Of a DNA stretch of 11,851 nt, positions 1 through 6,917 are shown piece after piece. This stretch comes from UBA3210 sp002363635 (lineage in GTDB: Bacteria > Bacillota_I > Bacilli_A > RFN20 > CAG-449): the NCBI GenBank assembly GCA_946641515.1, contig CAMPBT010000019.1, forward strand, positions 1 through 11,851, in the 5' to 3' direction. The notes beneath the pieces are model-generated. The model saw only the letters and a program-made list of their open reading frames with translations, searched no databases and had not been told where the DNA came from. Position 1 is the stretch's first letter; the number at the start of each line of letters is the position of its first letter. The translations under genes were made by a program, and so were the position numbers.

Positions 1-2
1 AT

Positions 3-56
3 GGTGCTGAATCATATTATTCAAATAGAGGATTTAGAGTATTACTAAAAATATAG
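3..56 (+). CDS. C-terminal tail of an unidentified protein, cut by the window start
   Basis: A frame open from the window edge reads GAESYYSNRGFRVLLKI and ends in TAG. The GFRVLL ending resembles the last strand (GFRVV/GFRVA) of formylglycine-generating-enzyme/SUMF1-like domains, often found near the C-terminus of such proteins. Only 17 residues are visible, so this is a suggestion, not an assignment. TAG also differs from the TAA used by every complete gene in the window. It could be a chance open frame. Confidence 0.25.
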   Translation, partial: GAESYYSNRGFRVLLKI

Positions 57-396
57 AATTATTTATAAAAAAATAATTGGAAGATTGCATGCCCTACCTT
101 AATTTATTATTCAAATGGAGATAGTATTATTTCTTTGGTATCTACTTTAAGATTAGCTTTATGCTTACTTCACTAATTATATGTAACTTACCTATGGCTT
201 TTGGTAACTTACTTTGTTTTCTTTGTAATAATTTTAAAAACAATAATACTAAAGCTGGTGATGCTATAGGCAATGTATCGAACCTAAAAATATGTCCAAC
301 GTTTTGAGCTTCAGTACACAATATTTATAATATTTTTATTTTTATAAAAAAATAGTTGTAATTAATTAATTTGTTAATTAATATATATATTGTTTT
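57..396. other. Gene-poor AT-rich stretch before the tRNA, with overlapping short frames on both strands
   Basis: No gene can be assigned here. Two short frames overlap on opposite strands. Plus 161-307 (48 residues, ATG start) contains KAGDAIGNVSNLKICPTF. Minus 321-142 (59 residues, TTG start) contains AQNVGHIFRFDTLPIASPAL. Neither has a good ribosome-binding site. The less AT-biased composition between about 160 and 310 stands out from its surroundings and may mark a decayed gene. Positions 340-396 are A/T runs that presumably carry the tRNA promoter. Confidence 0.4.
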
Positions 397-472
397 GGGG
401 CTGTAGCTCACCTGGGAGAGCGCCTGATTTGCATTCAGGAGGTAGAGAGTTCGATCCTCTTCAGCTCCACCA
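397..472 (+). tRNA. tRNA-Ala (anticodon UGC)
   Basis: A complete cloverleaf can be folded by eye. The acceptor GGGGCTG (397-403) pairs with CAGCTCC (462-468) with one G-U. The D-stem is GCTC/GAGC. The anticodon stem is CCTGA/TCAGG (423-427/435-439) with loop TTTGCAT, placing anticodon TGC at 430-432. The T-arm is GAGAG-TTCGATC-CTCTT. The discriminator is A469 and the CCA end is encoded (470-472). UGC reads alanine codons. A terminator follows within 15 nt, so it is transcribed alone or as the last gene of a unit. Confidence 0.97.
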
Positions 473-484
473 TTACAAAAATTT

Positions 485-508
485 AAGCAACTGAAAAGTT
501 GTTTTTTT
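485..508 (+). terminator. Rho-independent terminator of tRNA-Ala
   Basis: CAACT (488-492) and AGTTG (497-501) form a hairpin closed by a GAAA tetraloop, extended by G-U/A-U pairs at the base. A run of seven T follows (502-508). It lies just after the tRNA CCA end. Confidence 0.85.
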
Positions 509-648
509 GTACTTTAAAATGTTTTAAATTATGTATTTGAAAATATTAATAAAGAACCAATTGAAAATTTATTACCATATTCTTAAAATATATAAAAAAA
601 ATTAAGGTAGAGTTGAAATCTCTCTGACGGAAAATGGCGGATTAAATA
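509..648. other. Intergenic region with no supported gene
   Basis: Nothing convincing is encoded. A frame open from 518 to a TAA at 584-586 reads VLNYVFENINKEPIENLLPYS. Its ending loosely recalls the LLPWS-type C-terminus of IS66-family transposases. With no start codon in a sensible place and only about 22 residues, it could be a scrap of a lost insertion sequence or chance. Confidence 0.3.
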
Positions 649-705
649 AAAAAGATAATCAATTTAATTATAGTAATGTCATCTATAATATTTGATTATC
701 TTTTT
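649..705. terminator. Long-loop hairpin, possible bidirectional terminator
   Basis: Positions 649-662 pair perfectly with 692-705 (14 bp; core GATAATCAA/TTGATTATC) around a 29-nt loop. A-rich sequence lies on the left flank and T-rich sequence (701-712) on the right, so a U-tract would follow the stem on either strand. No gene immediately adjoins it, and the long loop makes it atypical. Confidence 0.45.
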
Positions 706-746
706 CTTTTTTATCATACGTGTTAAATTTTGACGTATACAAAGAA

Positions 747-776
747 AAAGCAACTTAGTTTAGAACCAGTTGCTTT
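747..776. other. Perfect 9-bp inverted repeat (hairpin)
   Basis: AAAGCAACT (747-755) pairs with AGTTGCTTT (768-776) across a 12-nt loop. The T-rich tail TTTCTTA on the plus strand is weak as a terminator. It resembles the stem of the tRNA terminator (CAACT/AGTTG) but is a separate element. Function unknown. Confidence 0.5.
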
Positions 777-800
777 CTTAGAAAAGGGATAAAATTTAAT

Positions 801-843
801 AAAAAAGCCAAGTGGAACTTTTTGGGGGAGACGAACCACTTGG
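801..843 (-). ncRNA. Hairpin with C-rich loop and U-tract: orphan terminator or small RNA 3' end
   Basis: On the minus strand CCAAGTGG (843-836) pairs perfectly with CCACTTGG (815-808) around a 20-nt loop containing CUCCCCC. C and six U follow (806-801), the classic form of an intrinsic terminator. The gene upstream on this strand (1081-1893) already has its own terminator at 1045-1074, so this hairpin is unexplained. A TATAAT-like -10 (about 851-856) lies just upstream, but no clear -35 is seen. A CUCCC-type loop can pair with Shine-Dalgarno sequences, as in the UCCC-motif small RNAs of Gram-positive bacteria. That role is inference. Confidence 0.4.
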
Positions 844-1044
844 TACATATATTATATATAGGTTTTATTAGTTTGTATATAGATTTACTATCGAAATTTA
901 ATAAATTTTAAACTTTTTTAATGCTTTTGAACAATTTTTAATGATTGAAAATGTAATCGGTAAAAAACTTCGTTAAATAATGAAACAATAGCTTTATATT
1001 TGTTCTTAATATAAATGTTTTTTTATTTTTTATTTTTTTAGTGT
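844..1044. other. AT-rich spacer
   Basis: This stretch is almost entirely A/T runs with no open frame carrying a ribosome-binding site. On the minus strand, TTGTTC with TAAAAT 18 nt downstream (roughly 900-935) could be a weak promoter reading toward the 801-843 hairpin. Confidence 0.35.
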
Positions 1045-1074
1045 ATAAGAAAAGAGATGGGATTAACCACCTCT
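1045..1074 (-). terminator. Rho-independent terminator of the HdeD-like gene
   Basis: On the minus strand AGAGGTGG (1074-1067) pairs with CCATCTCT (1060-1053), with one G-U and a six-base loop, followed by TTTTCTTAT. It starts 7 nt after the stop codon of the gene at 1081-1893. Confidence 0.8.
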
Positions 1075-1080
1075 ATATCA

Positions 1081-1893
1081 TTATTTATTCTTCTTTTTGA
1101 ATGATAATTGTTTGTTTAATAAGGCAAACATTAATACGAGTAAACCATATAAAGCAATACAGATACCAAAGACTACTGCAGATATTCTCTTGAAATCATC
1201 TATTGTTAATAAGCAAATACCTGTTGCTAAAACAACGCCACCTAAAATTAATAACATAACAAATGGGAATATTGCTTTATCTTTCTTAATAAAGAATCTT
1301 ACAAGTGGTGCAAGTAATAAAACTCCGCCTTCAACACAAACTAGAAGTGGAATAAATACCATTACTATATTGAACATCTTTTGCATCATGACAAGTATGC
1401 CTAATGCAATAACTGCGCCACCAAGAATAGATTCGCTTGTATATAATGATTTTCTTCCAATTAGTGAAATTATTAACATAACTACACCTGTTAAGATTAA
1501 TACTCCTCCGAAGATATATGAAATAGCATTCATTGCTTCAGGGCTTTCAAATAATATTGAAAGAGCAAGTAATAAACCGATAATCATAAAGATAGAACCG
1601 CGGATTACATTTGAAATTCTATCTGGTGTCCAAAGTGAATCATTTGGAGAATGATCTGAAGATGATGAAACAAATCCTTCGTCAGTTGGGGAGGAAACGT
1701 TCTTTTCCTTCTTTTCTTTTTTCTTCTTAGGTTCTTCTGGAATTGAATCTATTACTTCTTGCTCAACTTCTTCACCTTCATTATTTACTTCAACTCTTTC
1801 ATTGTTTTCTTCATTATTATTTTCTTCTGTAACTTCTGCATCTACTACTTCATCTGTTACTTCAGAAACATTATTTTTTTCTTTTTCTTCCAT
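1081..1893 (-). CDS. HdeD/DUF308-type six-helix membrane protein with acidic N-terminal tail
   Basis: This is an integral membrane protein of 270 residues. Residues 1-55 are dominated by Glu/Asp/Asn, 56-64 are a lysine block, and 66-85 are a Ser-rich linker. The rest forms about six transmembrane segments (near 99-114, 123-146, 155-171, 174-197, 208-230, 236-259) with repeated small-residue motifs such as FGGVLILTGVVML and LGGAVIALGIL, and a Lys-rich C-terminus. The paired-helix GG/LxGxxxL pattern fits the HdeD/DUF308 family, linked to acid resistance in E. coli but functionally unknown in most Firmicutes. The charged head is not part of the family core and is probably cytosolic. The start is supported by GGAGGG (1900-1905) six bases upstream. 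It has its own promoter and terminator. Family fair, function unknown. Confidence 0.75.
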   Translation of the reverse strand: MEEKEKNNVSEVTDEVVDAEVTEENNNEENNERVEVNNEGEEVEQEVIDSIPEEPKKKKEKKEKNVSSPTDEGFVSSSSDHSPNDSLWTPDRISNVIRGSIFMIIGLLLALSILFESPEAMNAISYIFGGVLILTGVVMLIISLIGRKSLYTSESILGGAVIALGILVMMQKMFNIVMVFIPLLVCVEGGVLLLAPLVRFFIKKDKAIFPFVMLLILGGVVLATGICLLTIDDFKRISAVVFGICIALYGLLVLMFALLNKQLSFKKKNK

Positions 1894-1920
1894 ATATTTC
1901 CCTCCACATAAGTTAACCTA

Positions 1921-1926
1921 ATTATA
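1921..1926 (-). promoter_or_regulatory. Likely -10 element of the HdeD-like gene
   Basis: The minus strand carries a perfect TATAAT here, 27 nt upstream of the start codon and 15 nt upstream of the GGAGGG ribosome-binding site. The region 17 nt further up (ATTAAT) is a poor -35. It sits just downstream of the pts operon terminator, so this gene is an independent unit. Confidence 0.5.
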
Positions 1927-1963
1927 AACTACATTTATTAATTATTAATAATATATATTTGAA

Positions 1964-2005
1964 AATAATAAAACCAGTAGTTAAATGTGATGTCTAACTA
2001 CTGGT
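1964..2005 (-). terminator. Terminator of the fruR-fruK-fruA-ptsH-ptsI operon
   Basis: A perfect 11-bp stem joins 1973-1983 (ACCAGTAGTTA) and 1995-2005 (TAACTACTGGT) with an 11-nt loop. Read on the minus strand, TTTTATTATTTTC follows. It starts 12 nt after the ptsI stop codon. Confidence 0.88.
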
Positions 2006-2017
2006 AATAAATATTAA

Positions 2018-3664
2018 TTAATCAATATAATCTTCTACTTTAACTTCTGCAGTATTGATATGAGAGATTTGCTCTCTTAATGATAATACGTATGTAGGAG
2101 ATACAGAGAGTTCATCAATTCCAATCTTTAAGAAGAATGGAAGTAACTTAGGATCTCTACCAAGTTCTCCACAAATCCCAATTGGAATTCCTGCTTTATG
2201 AGCATTTTCACAAGACATTTTAATTAATCTTAAAATAGCTTTGTGATGTGGATTAAATGATGATGCTAAGTTTGGATTAACTCTATCGATTGCAAGAGTA
2301 TATTGAGATAAATCGTTTGTACCTACCGAGAAGAAACTTACGTCTTTCGCAAATTGATCTGACATAATTGCTGCGGCAGGAGTTTCTACCATGATACCTA
2401 CTCTTAAATCTTTATTAAATGGTAAACCTCTAGATGCTAAATTTTCTTTTGCCATCTCACACATTTGATGGATGAATTTAATTTCTGAAGAGGAAATAAT
2501 CATTGGAACCATGATTGCTAAATTACCATATGCTGACGCTCTATATAGAGCTTGTAATTGAGTTAAGAAGATATCTGGACGATCTTTACAAATTCTAATA
2601 GATCTCCAGCCTAATGCAGGGTTTTCTTCGTCAGGAAGGTTGAAATAATCAATCTTTTTATCTGCACCGATATCAAGAGTTCTAATGATAACTTCTTTGC
2701 CATTCATTGCTTCAACAACTCGTTTATAATGTTCGAATTGTTCATCTTCTGAAGGGTAATCCGATGATTCTAGATAGATAAATTCTGATCTAAATAATCC
2801 AATACCTTCTGCATCATTTTTAAGTGCGTTTTCAACTTCAAATGATGAAGCAATATTGCAGTAAATCTTAGTTTTCTTACCATCTTGAGTAAGAGTTTCT
2901 TTTCCTATAAATCTCTTTAATAATTCTTTATTTGCTTCATATTCAGTTTTTAATTTTGAATATTTAGTAATTGTTTTACTATCAGGATCAACAATGAAAT
3001 CAGCTTTAGTACCATCGATGATACCAAAGTGGTTATTTAATGATTCATCAACTTTTAAATCAAGACCGCATAAGGCAGGAATTTCTAGCATTCTAGTAAG
3101 AATTGCAACGTGGGAATTAGAAGAACCTTTTGTAAAGACGATACCTTTAACTAATTTAGCATCGAATTTCATAAGTTCACTAGAAGGGAGATCTTCACAT
3201 ACTAAGATACTTGGTTCATTAATAACTGTACCTTGAGTTTCTTTCTTTAAGAATGAAACGATTCTTTCTGCTACTTCCTTAACATCAGCGCTTCTTGCTC
3301 TCATGTAAGGATCTTCCATAGCAGAGAAGATTGCTGCAAGAGCATCTCCTGCAGCAGTTACTGCATATTCTGCAGTAACGTTTTCTTCTAGATTAGCGCG
3401 AACTTCATCTTCGAAATCTAAATCTTCCGCTAGTAATTTATGAGTTTCAAATAATTGAGCTTCTTTTTGACCAAGTTTGATTAATGCAGCATTATATGAT
3501 TTATTTAATGCTTCAACAGTCTCTTCACGTGCTTTTTCGAATCTTTCGAATTCTTTATCAGCACCTTGGCCTGCCGCTCTAACTACAGCTTCCTTTTTCT
3601 TATAAACAACGATTTTAGCTAAAGCATATCCTTCAAAGATACGATTACCATCATATGTTGTCAT
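2018..3664 (-). CDS. ptsI: PTS Enzyme I (phosphoenolpyruvate-protein phosphotransferase)
   Basis: Cytosolic Enzyme I takes phosphate from PEP onto a histidine and passes it to HPr. The protein has 548 residues, slightly short of the usual 570 or so. The N-terminal HPr-binding and phosphohistidine domains contain GSSNSHVAILTR, placing the active histidine at 185, followed by MLEIPALCG. The C-terminal PEP-binding barrel has GLFRSEFIY (Arg292), IIRTLDIGADK (Arg328), MVETPAA (Glu427), GTNDLSQY (Asp451) and the catalytic cysteine in GICGE (Cys498). All key residues are present. It is the last gene of the operon and starts 3 nt after the ptsH stop. Its nearest GAGG (3679-3682, inside ptsH) lies 14 nt from the ATG, unusually far, so translation is probably coupled to ptsH. 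The N-terminus FEGYALAK matches the expected start of the family. Confidence 0.97.
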   Translation of the reverse strand: MTTYDGNRIFEGYALAKIVVYKKKEAVVRAAGQGADKEFERFEKAREETVEALNKSYNAALIKLGQKEAQLFETHKLLAEDLDFEDEVRANLEENVTAEYAVTAAGDALAAIFSAMEDPYMRARSADVKEVAERIVSFLKKETQGTVINEPSILVCEDLPSSELMKFDAKLVKGIVFTKGSSNSHVAILTRMLEIPALCGLDLKVDESLNNHFGIIDGTKADFIVDPDSKTITKYSKLKTEYEANKELLKRFIGKETLTQDGKKTKIYCNIASSFEVENALKNDAEGIGLFRSEFIYLESSDYPSEDEQFEHYKRVVEAMNGKEVIIRTLDIGADKKIDYFNLPDEENPALGWRSIRICKDRPDIFLTQLQALYRASAYGNLAIMVPMIISSSEIKFIHQMCEMAKENLASRGLPFNKDLRVGIMVETPAAAIMSDQFAKDVSFFSVGTNDLSQYTLAIDRVNPNLASSFNPHHKAILRLIKMSCENAHKAGIPIGICGELGRDPKLLPFFLKIGIDELSVSPTYVLSLREQISHINTAEVKVEDYID

Positions 3665-3667
3665 AAA

Positions 3668-3928
3668 TTATAGATTTTCCTCTAAAACTTTCTTTAAAGC
3701 TGCTGCAGCTTCTTCTTCCTGTGGCCCTTCTACGACGATTTCAACTGTTTCACCTGATTTGACACCAAGTGCCATAACTCTTAGTAATCTAGTTAAATCT
3801 GCTTCCTGTCCTTTTGCTTTGATTAAGAATTTGTTGCCTGCGAATTTTTTTGCTTCTCCAACAATAATTCCTGCTGGACGTGCGTGAATTCCTTCTTGAT
3901 CTTTAATTACATATGTAAATGATTTCAT
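3668..3928 (-). CDS. ptsH: Phosphocarrier protein HPr, lacking the usual regulatory Ser46
   Basis: HPr is the small cytosolic carrier between Enzyme I and sugar-specific EIIA domains. It has 86 residues, normal length. The active site GIHARPAG places the phosphorylated histidine at 15 with Arg17 beside it. Firmicute HPr normally carries a second, regulatory serine at 46 in a KSIMGVMSLG-type motif. Here the aligned stretch is DLTRLLRVMALGVKSG, with Arg47 where the serine should be and Thr46 next to it (one residue is inserted upstream). HPr kinase control is therefore doubtful. Ribosome-binding site AAAGGAT lies 8-9 nt upstream. It sits 35 nt after fruA without a terminator, in the same transcript, and 3 nt before ptsI. 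It may be the cell's only HPr or a fructose-dedicated one. Confidence 0.96.
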   Translation of the reverse strand: MKSFTYVIKDQEGIHARPAGIIVGEAKKFAGNKFLIKAKGQEADLTRLLRVMALGVKSGETVEIVVEGPQEEEAAAALKKVLEENL

Positions 3929-3963
3929 ATATTTAATCCTTTCTTAATCTACGAGAGATTATT

Positions 3964-5991
3964 TTATTTGTGTAATCTAATACCTTTCCAGTTTCCAAGT
4001 TCTGCATTTGGTTCGTCTTTCTTGAGTAAACCAAGTAATAATGCAGTTACGAATGTACCTGCGATTAATGAAACGATGAACCATAACCATGCGAGGTTAC
4101 CTAAACCATATTGGATAGTTGGAACAACGAATAAACCTCCGTGTGGAGCAAGTAATGAACAACCGAATAATGTTGATAAGAAACCTGCTACTGCTGAACC
4201 AGCAACACAAGCAGGGATAACTCTGATTGGGTCTTTTGCTGCATATGGGATAGCACCTTCAGTAATGAATGATAAGCCCATGACATAGTTGACCATAGCA
4301 TCTTTTCTTTCTTGTTTTGTGTATTTTTGTGGGAATAAGTTTGCGGATAAAGCAATACCTAGAGGTGGTACCATACCGCCGATCATAACTGCTGCCATCA
4401 TTTGCCAGCAATATTGTTGATATTCAAGTGTAACACCTGTTTTTGCTGCTTCAGTAAGCATAGCTGTACCGAAGACGTATGCAGCTTTGTTGATTGGCCC
4501 ACCCATATCAACTGCCATCATACCTGCAAGTAAGACACCGAGTAATAATGTTAATTGGTGTTCACCTAACCAGCTTAAACCATTAGAAACACCCATGTTG
4601 ATGTAAGCAAATGGTGTATTTAATAAGTACATTGATACGCCAATACATAAGAAACCAAGTACTGGGTAAACAAGCATTGGTTTTAAACCTTCTGCTGATT
4701 TTGGCATCCACTTGAATGCGTATGCTAAACCTTTAATGATGTAACCAGCAGCGAAACCTGCAGCGATTGCACCTAAGAAACCAGATGATCCTAAATCCTT
4801 ACCTGTGATTGAGTATGAAATAGAGAATGTTGATTGAGTTGCAATAAATCCTCCAAGCATACCTACTGCAAGACCTGGTCTACCTGCAATTGAATATGCG
4901 ATAAATCCAGCAAGGATTGGAAGCATTAAGTTCATTCCCCATCCGCCGACTGTCTTGAACCAATTAGCGACTGGGTTAATTGTACCGAAGGCTGAGCCTG
5001 CTGTAGCAGCGTTACCAGCAAGAGTATCAATTAAGAATGCAAGAGCAATTAAGATACCCCCACCAATAACGAATGGTAACATATGTGAAACACCACTCAT
5101 TAAGTGCTTGTAAATCTGGTGAACTACTGATTCTTTTGCATCGTTATTTCCTGATTTAACTGCTTCTTTATCTGGATTTTGAATTTCAGCATTTAATGCT
5201 TTATTAATTAATTCTTTTGGTTGAGAAATACCTTGAGCAACAGTTGCTTTTAAGACTCTCTTACCATTAAATCTTTCTGTATCGACGTTAATATCTGCTG
5301 CAATAACGATTGCTTTTGCGTTTGCGATATCATCATCTGTTAATGGGTTACCTACACCTGCTGAACCTTGAGTTTCAACTTTCATTGTGTAACCTAATTC
5401 TTTAGCAGCTGCTTTTAAGTTGTCTTCTGCCATATATGTGTGTGCAATACCGTTTGGACAGCCTGTAACACCGAGTAAATCGAATGTTCCAACTTTTGCA
5501 TCTTCTTCTTTTTCTTTTGCTTCAGCTTCTTTCTTATCTACTTCAGCTGCATCGATTATTGCTAAGAATTCTTTCTTTGTCTTTGCTGCAATTAATTTTG
5601 CCTTGAAGTCATCATCAAGTAACATTGTTGAAAGTCTTGATAATACTTCTAAGTGAACATTGTCTTTTGTGTTTGGAGCAGCGATTAAGAATAATAAGTT
5701 AACTTTTTCTCCATCTAATGAATCGAAGTCTACTCCATCTTTAATGACCATTGCTGCTAAAGCTGGTGCTTTAACTACATTGCTTTTACAGTGAGGAATA
5801 GCAATACCTTCACCGATACCTGTTGTGGATTCTTCTTCACGAGCGAATACACCTTTTTGATATTCTTCTACGTCGGTAATGTTGCCTGATTTAGCAATTA
5901 AAGCGACTGCTTGTTTAAGAATATCTTCTTTGCTTAATGCACTTGCATTAATGTCGATTGTTTTACTAGATATTAAATCTGTAATTTTCAT
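3964..5991 (-). CDS. fruA: PTS fructose permease EIIABC
   Basis: This membrane transporter imports fructose while phosphorylating it to fructose-1-phosphate. All three domains lie on one 675-residue chain in A-B-C order, the Bacillus FruA arrangement. The EIIA domain (about 1-148) has TGIGEGIAIPHCKS with active His67. A Glu/Lys/Ala linker spans 149-167. The EIIB domain (about 168-268) has GVTGCPNGIAHTYMA with phosphocysteine Cys178. A second linker runs to about 285. The EIIC domain (about 288-670) carries the hydrophobic helices, with GRPGLAVGMLGGFIA, GGPINKAAYVFGT and SFITEGAIPYA typical of the fructose-mannitol class. The start has AAAGGAAAA about 8 nt upstream in the 20-nt gap after fruK. 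Its place between fruK and ptsH makes a complete relay. Mannose or a related ketose is a less likely substrate. Confidence 0.96.
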   Translation of the reverse strand: MKITDLISSKTIDINASALSKEDILKQAVALIAKSGNITDVEEYQKGVFAREEESTTGIGEGIAIPHCKSNVVKAPALAAMVIKDGVDFDSLDGEKVNLLFLIAAPNTKDNVHLEVLSRLSTMLLDDDFKAKLIAAKTKKEFLAIIDAAEVDKKEAEAKEKEEDAKVGTFDLLGVTGCPNGIAHTYMAEDNLKAAAKELGYTMKVETQGSAGVGNPLTDDDIANAKAIVIAADINVDTERFNGKRVLKATVAQGISQPKELINKALNAEIQNPDKEAVKSGNNDAKESVVHQIYKHLMSGVSHMLPFVIGGGILIALAFLIDTLAGNAATAGSAFGTINPVANWFKTVGGWGMNLMLPILAGFIAYSIAGRPGLAVGMLGGFIATQSTFSISYSITGKDLGSSGFLGAIAAGFAAGYIIKGLAYAFKWMPKSAEGLKPMLVYPVLGFLCIGVSMYLLNTPFAYINMGVSNGLSWLGEHQLTLLLGVLLAGMMAVDMGGPINKAAYVFGTAMLTEAAKTGVTLEYQQYCWQMMAAVMIGGMVPPLGIALSANLFPQKYTKQERKDAMVNYVMGLSFITEGAIPYAAKDPIRVIPACVAGSAVAGFLSTLFGCSLLAPHGGLFVVPTIQYGLGNLAWLWFIVSLIAGTFVTALLLGLLKKDEPNAELGNWKGIRLHK

Positions 5992-6011
5992 ATTCTTTTC
6001 CTTTCTTTCGA

Positions 6012-6914
6012 CTATTTAATTGTTTGTAGTAATTTTTCTACATCTTCTTTTATTGCTAAGTTTTCAGAAAATGCTGAAGCACTACCGGTTGCAATGCCTT
6101 GCTTGAAAGCTTTGACAACGTCATGAGATTTGACATATTCATCAATGAATCCAGCAACTAGTGAATCACCAGCACCTACTGTATTGACTACATGTCCTTG
6201 TGGAGCAGGAAGTTTTAAAGTTGTTTCTTTATTAACGAGAAGTGCTCCATCTCCTCCAAGAGAAACAATGACATTTTGAGAACCTAATTCTAATAATTTC
6301 TTAGCAGTAGAGATTAGTTCCTCATCGTTATGTATCTTGACACCAAACATTTCTTCAAGTTCTTCATCATTTGGTTTGACTAGAACTGGATGGTATTTAA
6401 GTGTCTTAAGTAAGATATCTTTATTTGAATCGATGATTAATTCTAATTTTTTATCTTTTAATCTTTCTAAGATAAGTTCATAGATGTTACTTGGTAAAGT
6501 TGATGGGACTGTGCCCGAAATAACTAATGTATCTCCATCTTTTAATAATGATAATTTCTTCATGAGTTCTTCGATTTTATCATCAGGGATTGAAGGACCG
6601 TTTCCGTTAATTGCGGTTTCTCCGCCTTTACCTCTTACTTTAACATTGATACGTGTGTTTTCTTCTAAATGTACGAAGTCTACTTTGACTCCGTTTTTAG
6701 TTAACTCATTTTCAATGTAAGTTCCAGTAAATCCTCCAACAAATCCTGTTGCAACTGATGTAGAACCTAGATTATTTAAGACTATGGAAACATTAATACC
6801 TTTACCACCAGGTAAGACCTTTTCTGCCTTTGATCTATTGATTGCGTTTAACTGTAAATTATCTAAGTCAACGATGTAATCAACAGCAGGGGAGAATGTG
6901 ACAGTATAGATCAT
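6012..6914 (-). CDS. fruK: 1-phosphofructokinase
   Basis: This cytosolic PfkB/ribokinase-fold enzyme phosphorylates fructose-1-phosphate with ATP to fructose-1,6-bisphosphate, feeding glycolysis. It has 300 residues, the family norm. It opens with IYTVTFSPAVDYIV (TLNPAxD-like), has the PfkB signature GGKGINVS at 36-43, a VKPNDEELEEMFG segment at 179-191, and the second signature NTVGAGDSLVAGF at 244-256 with catalytic Asp250. The opening, length and neighbours favour FruK over tagatose-6-phosphate kinase (LacC), which has similar motifs. AAGGAGG (6926-6932) lies within the end of fruR, 11 nt upstream. The ATG follows the fruR stop by 3 nt, so the two are probably co-translated. Confidence 0.95.
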   Translation of the reverse strand: MIYTVTFSPAVDYIVDLDNLQLNAINRSKAEKVLPGGKGINVSIVLNNLGSTSVATGFVGGFTGTYIENELTKNGVKVDFVHLEENTRINVKVRGKGGETAINGNGPSIPDDKIEELMKKLSLLKDGDTLVISGTVPSTLPSNIYELILERLKDKKLELIIDSNKDILLKTLKYHPVLVKPNDEELEEMFGVKIHNDEELISTAKKLLELGSQNVIVSLGGDGALLVNKETTLKLPAPQGHVVNTVGAGDSLVAGFIDEYVKSHDVVKAFKQGIATGSASAFSENLAIKEDVEKLLQTIK

Positions 6915-6917
6915 TTA

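Noticed and set aside
1097..1654. 185-codon plus-strand frame opposite the HdeD-like gene
   Set aside because: No ribosome-binding site or recognisable domain. The opposite strand has a clear membrane protein with its own promoter, ribosome site and terminator.
3968..5656. Plus-strand frames opposite fruA (3968-4288, 5420-5656)
   Set aside because: Antisense shadows of well-conserved EIIABC domains, without translation signals.
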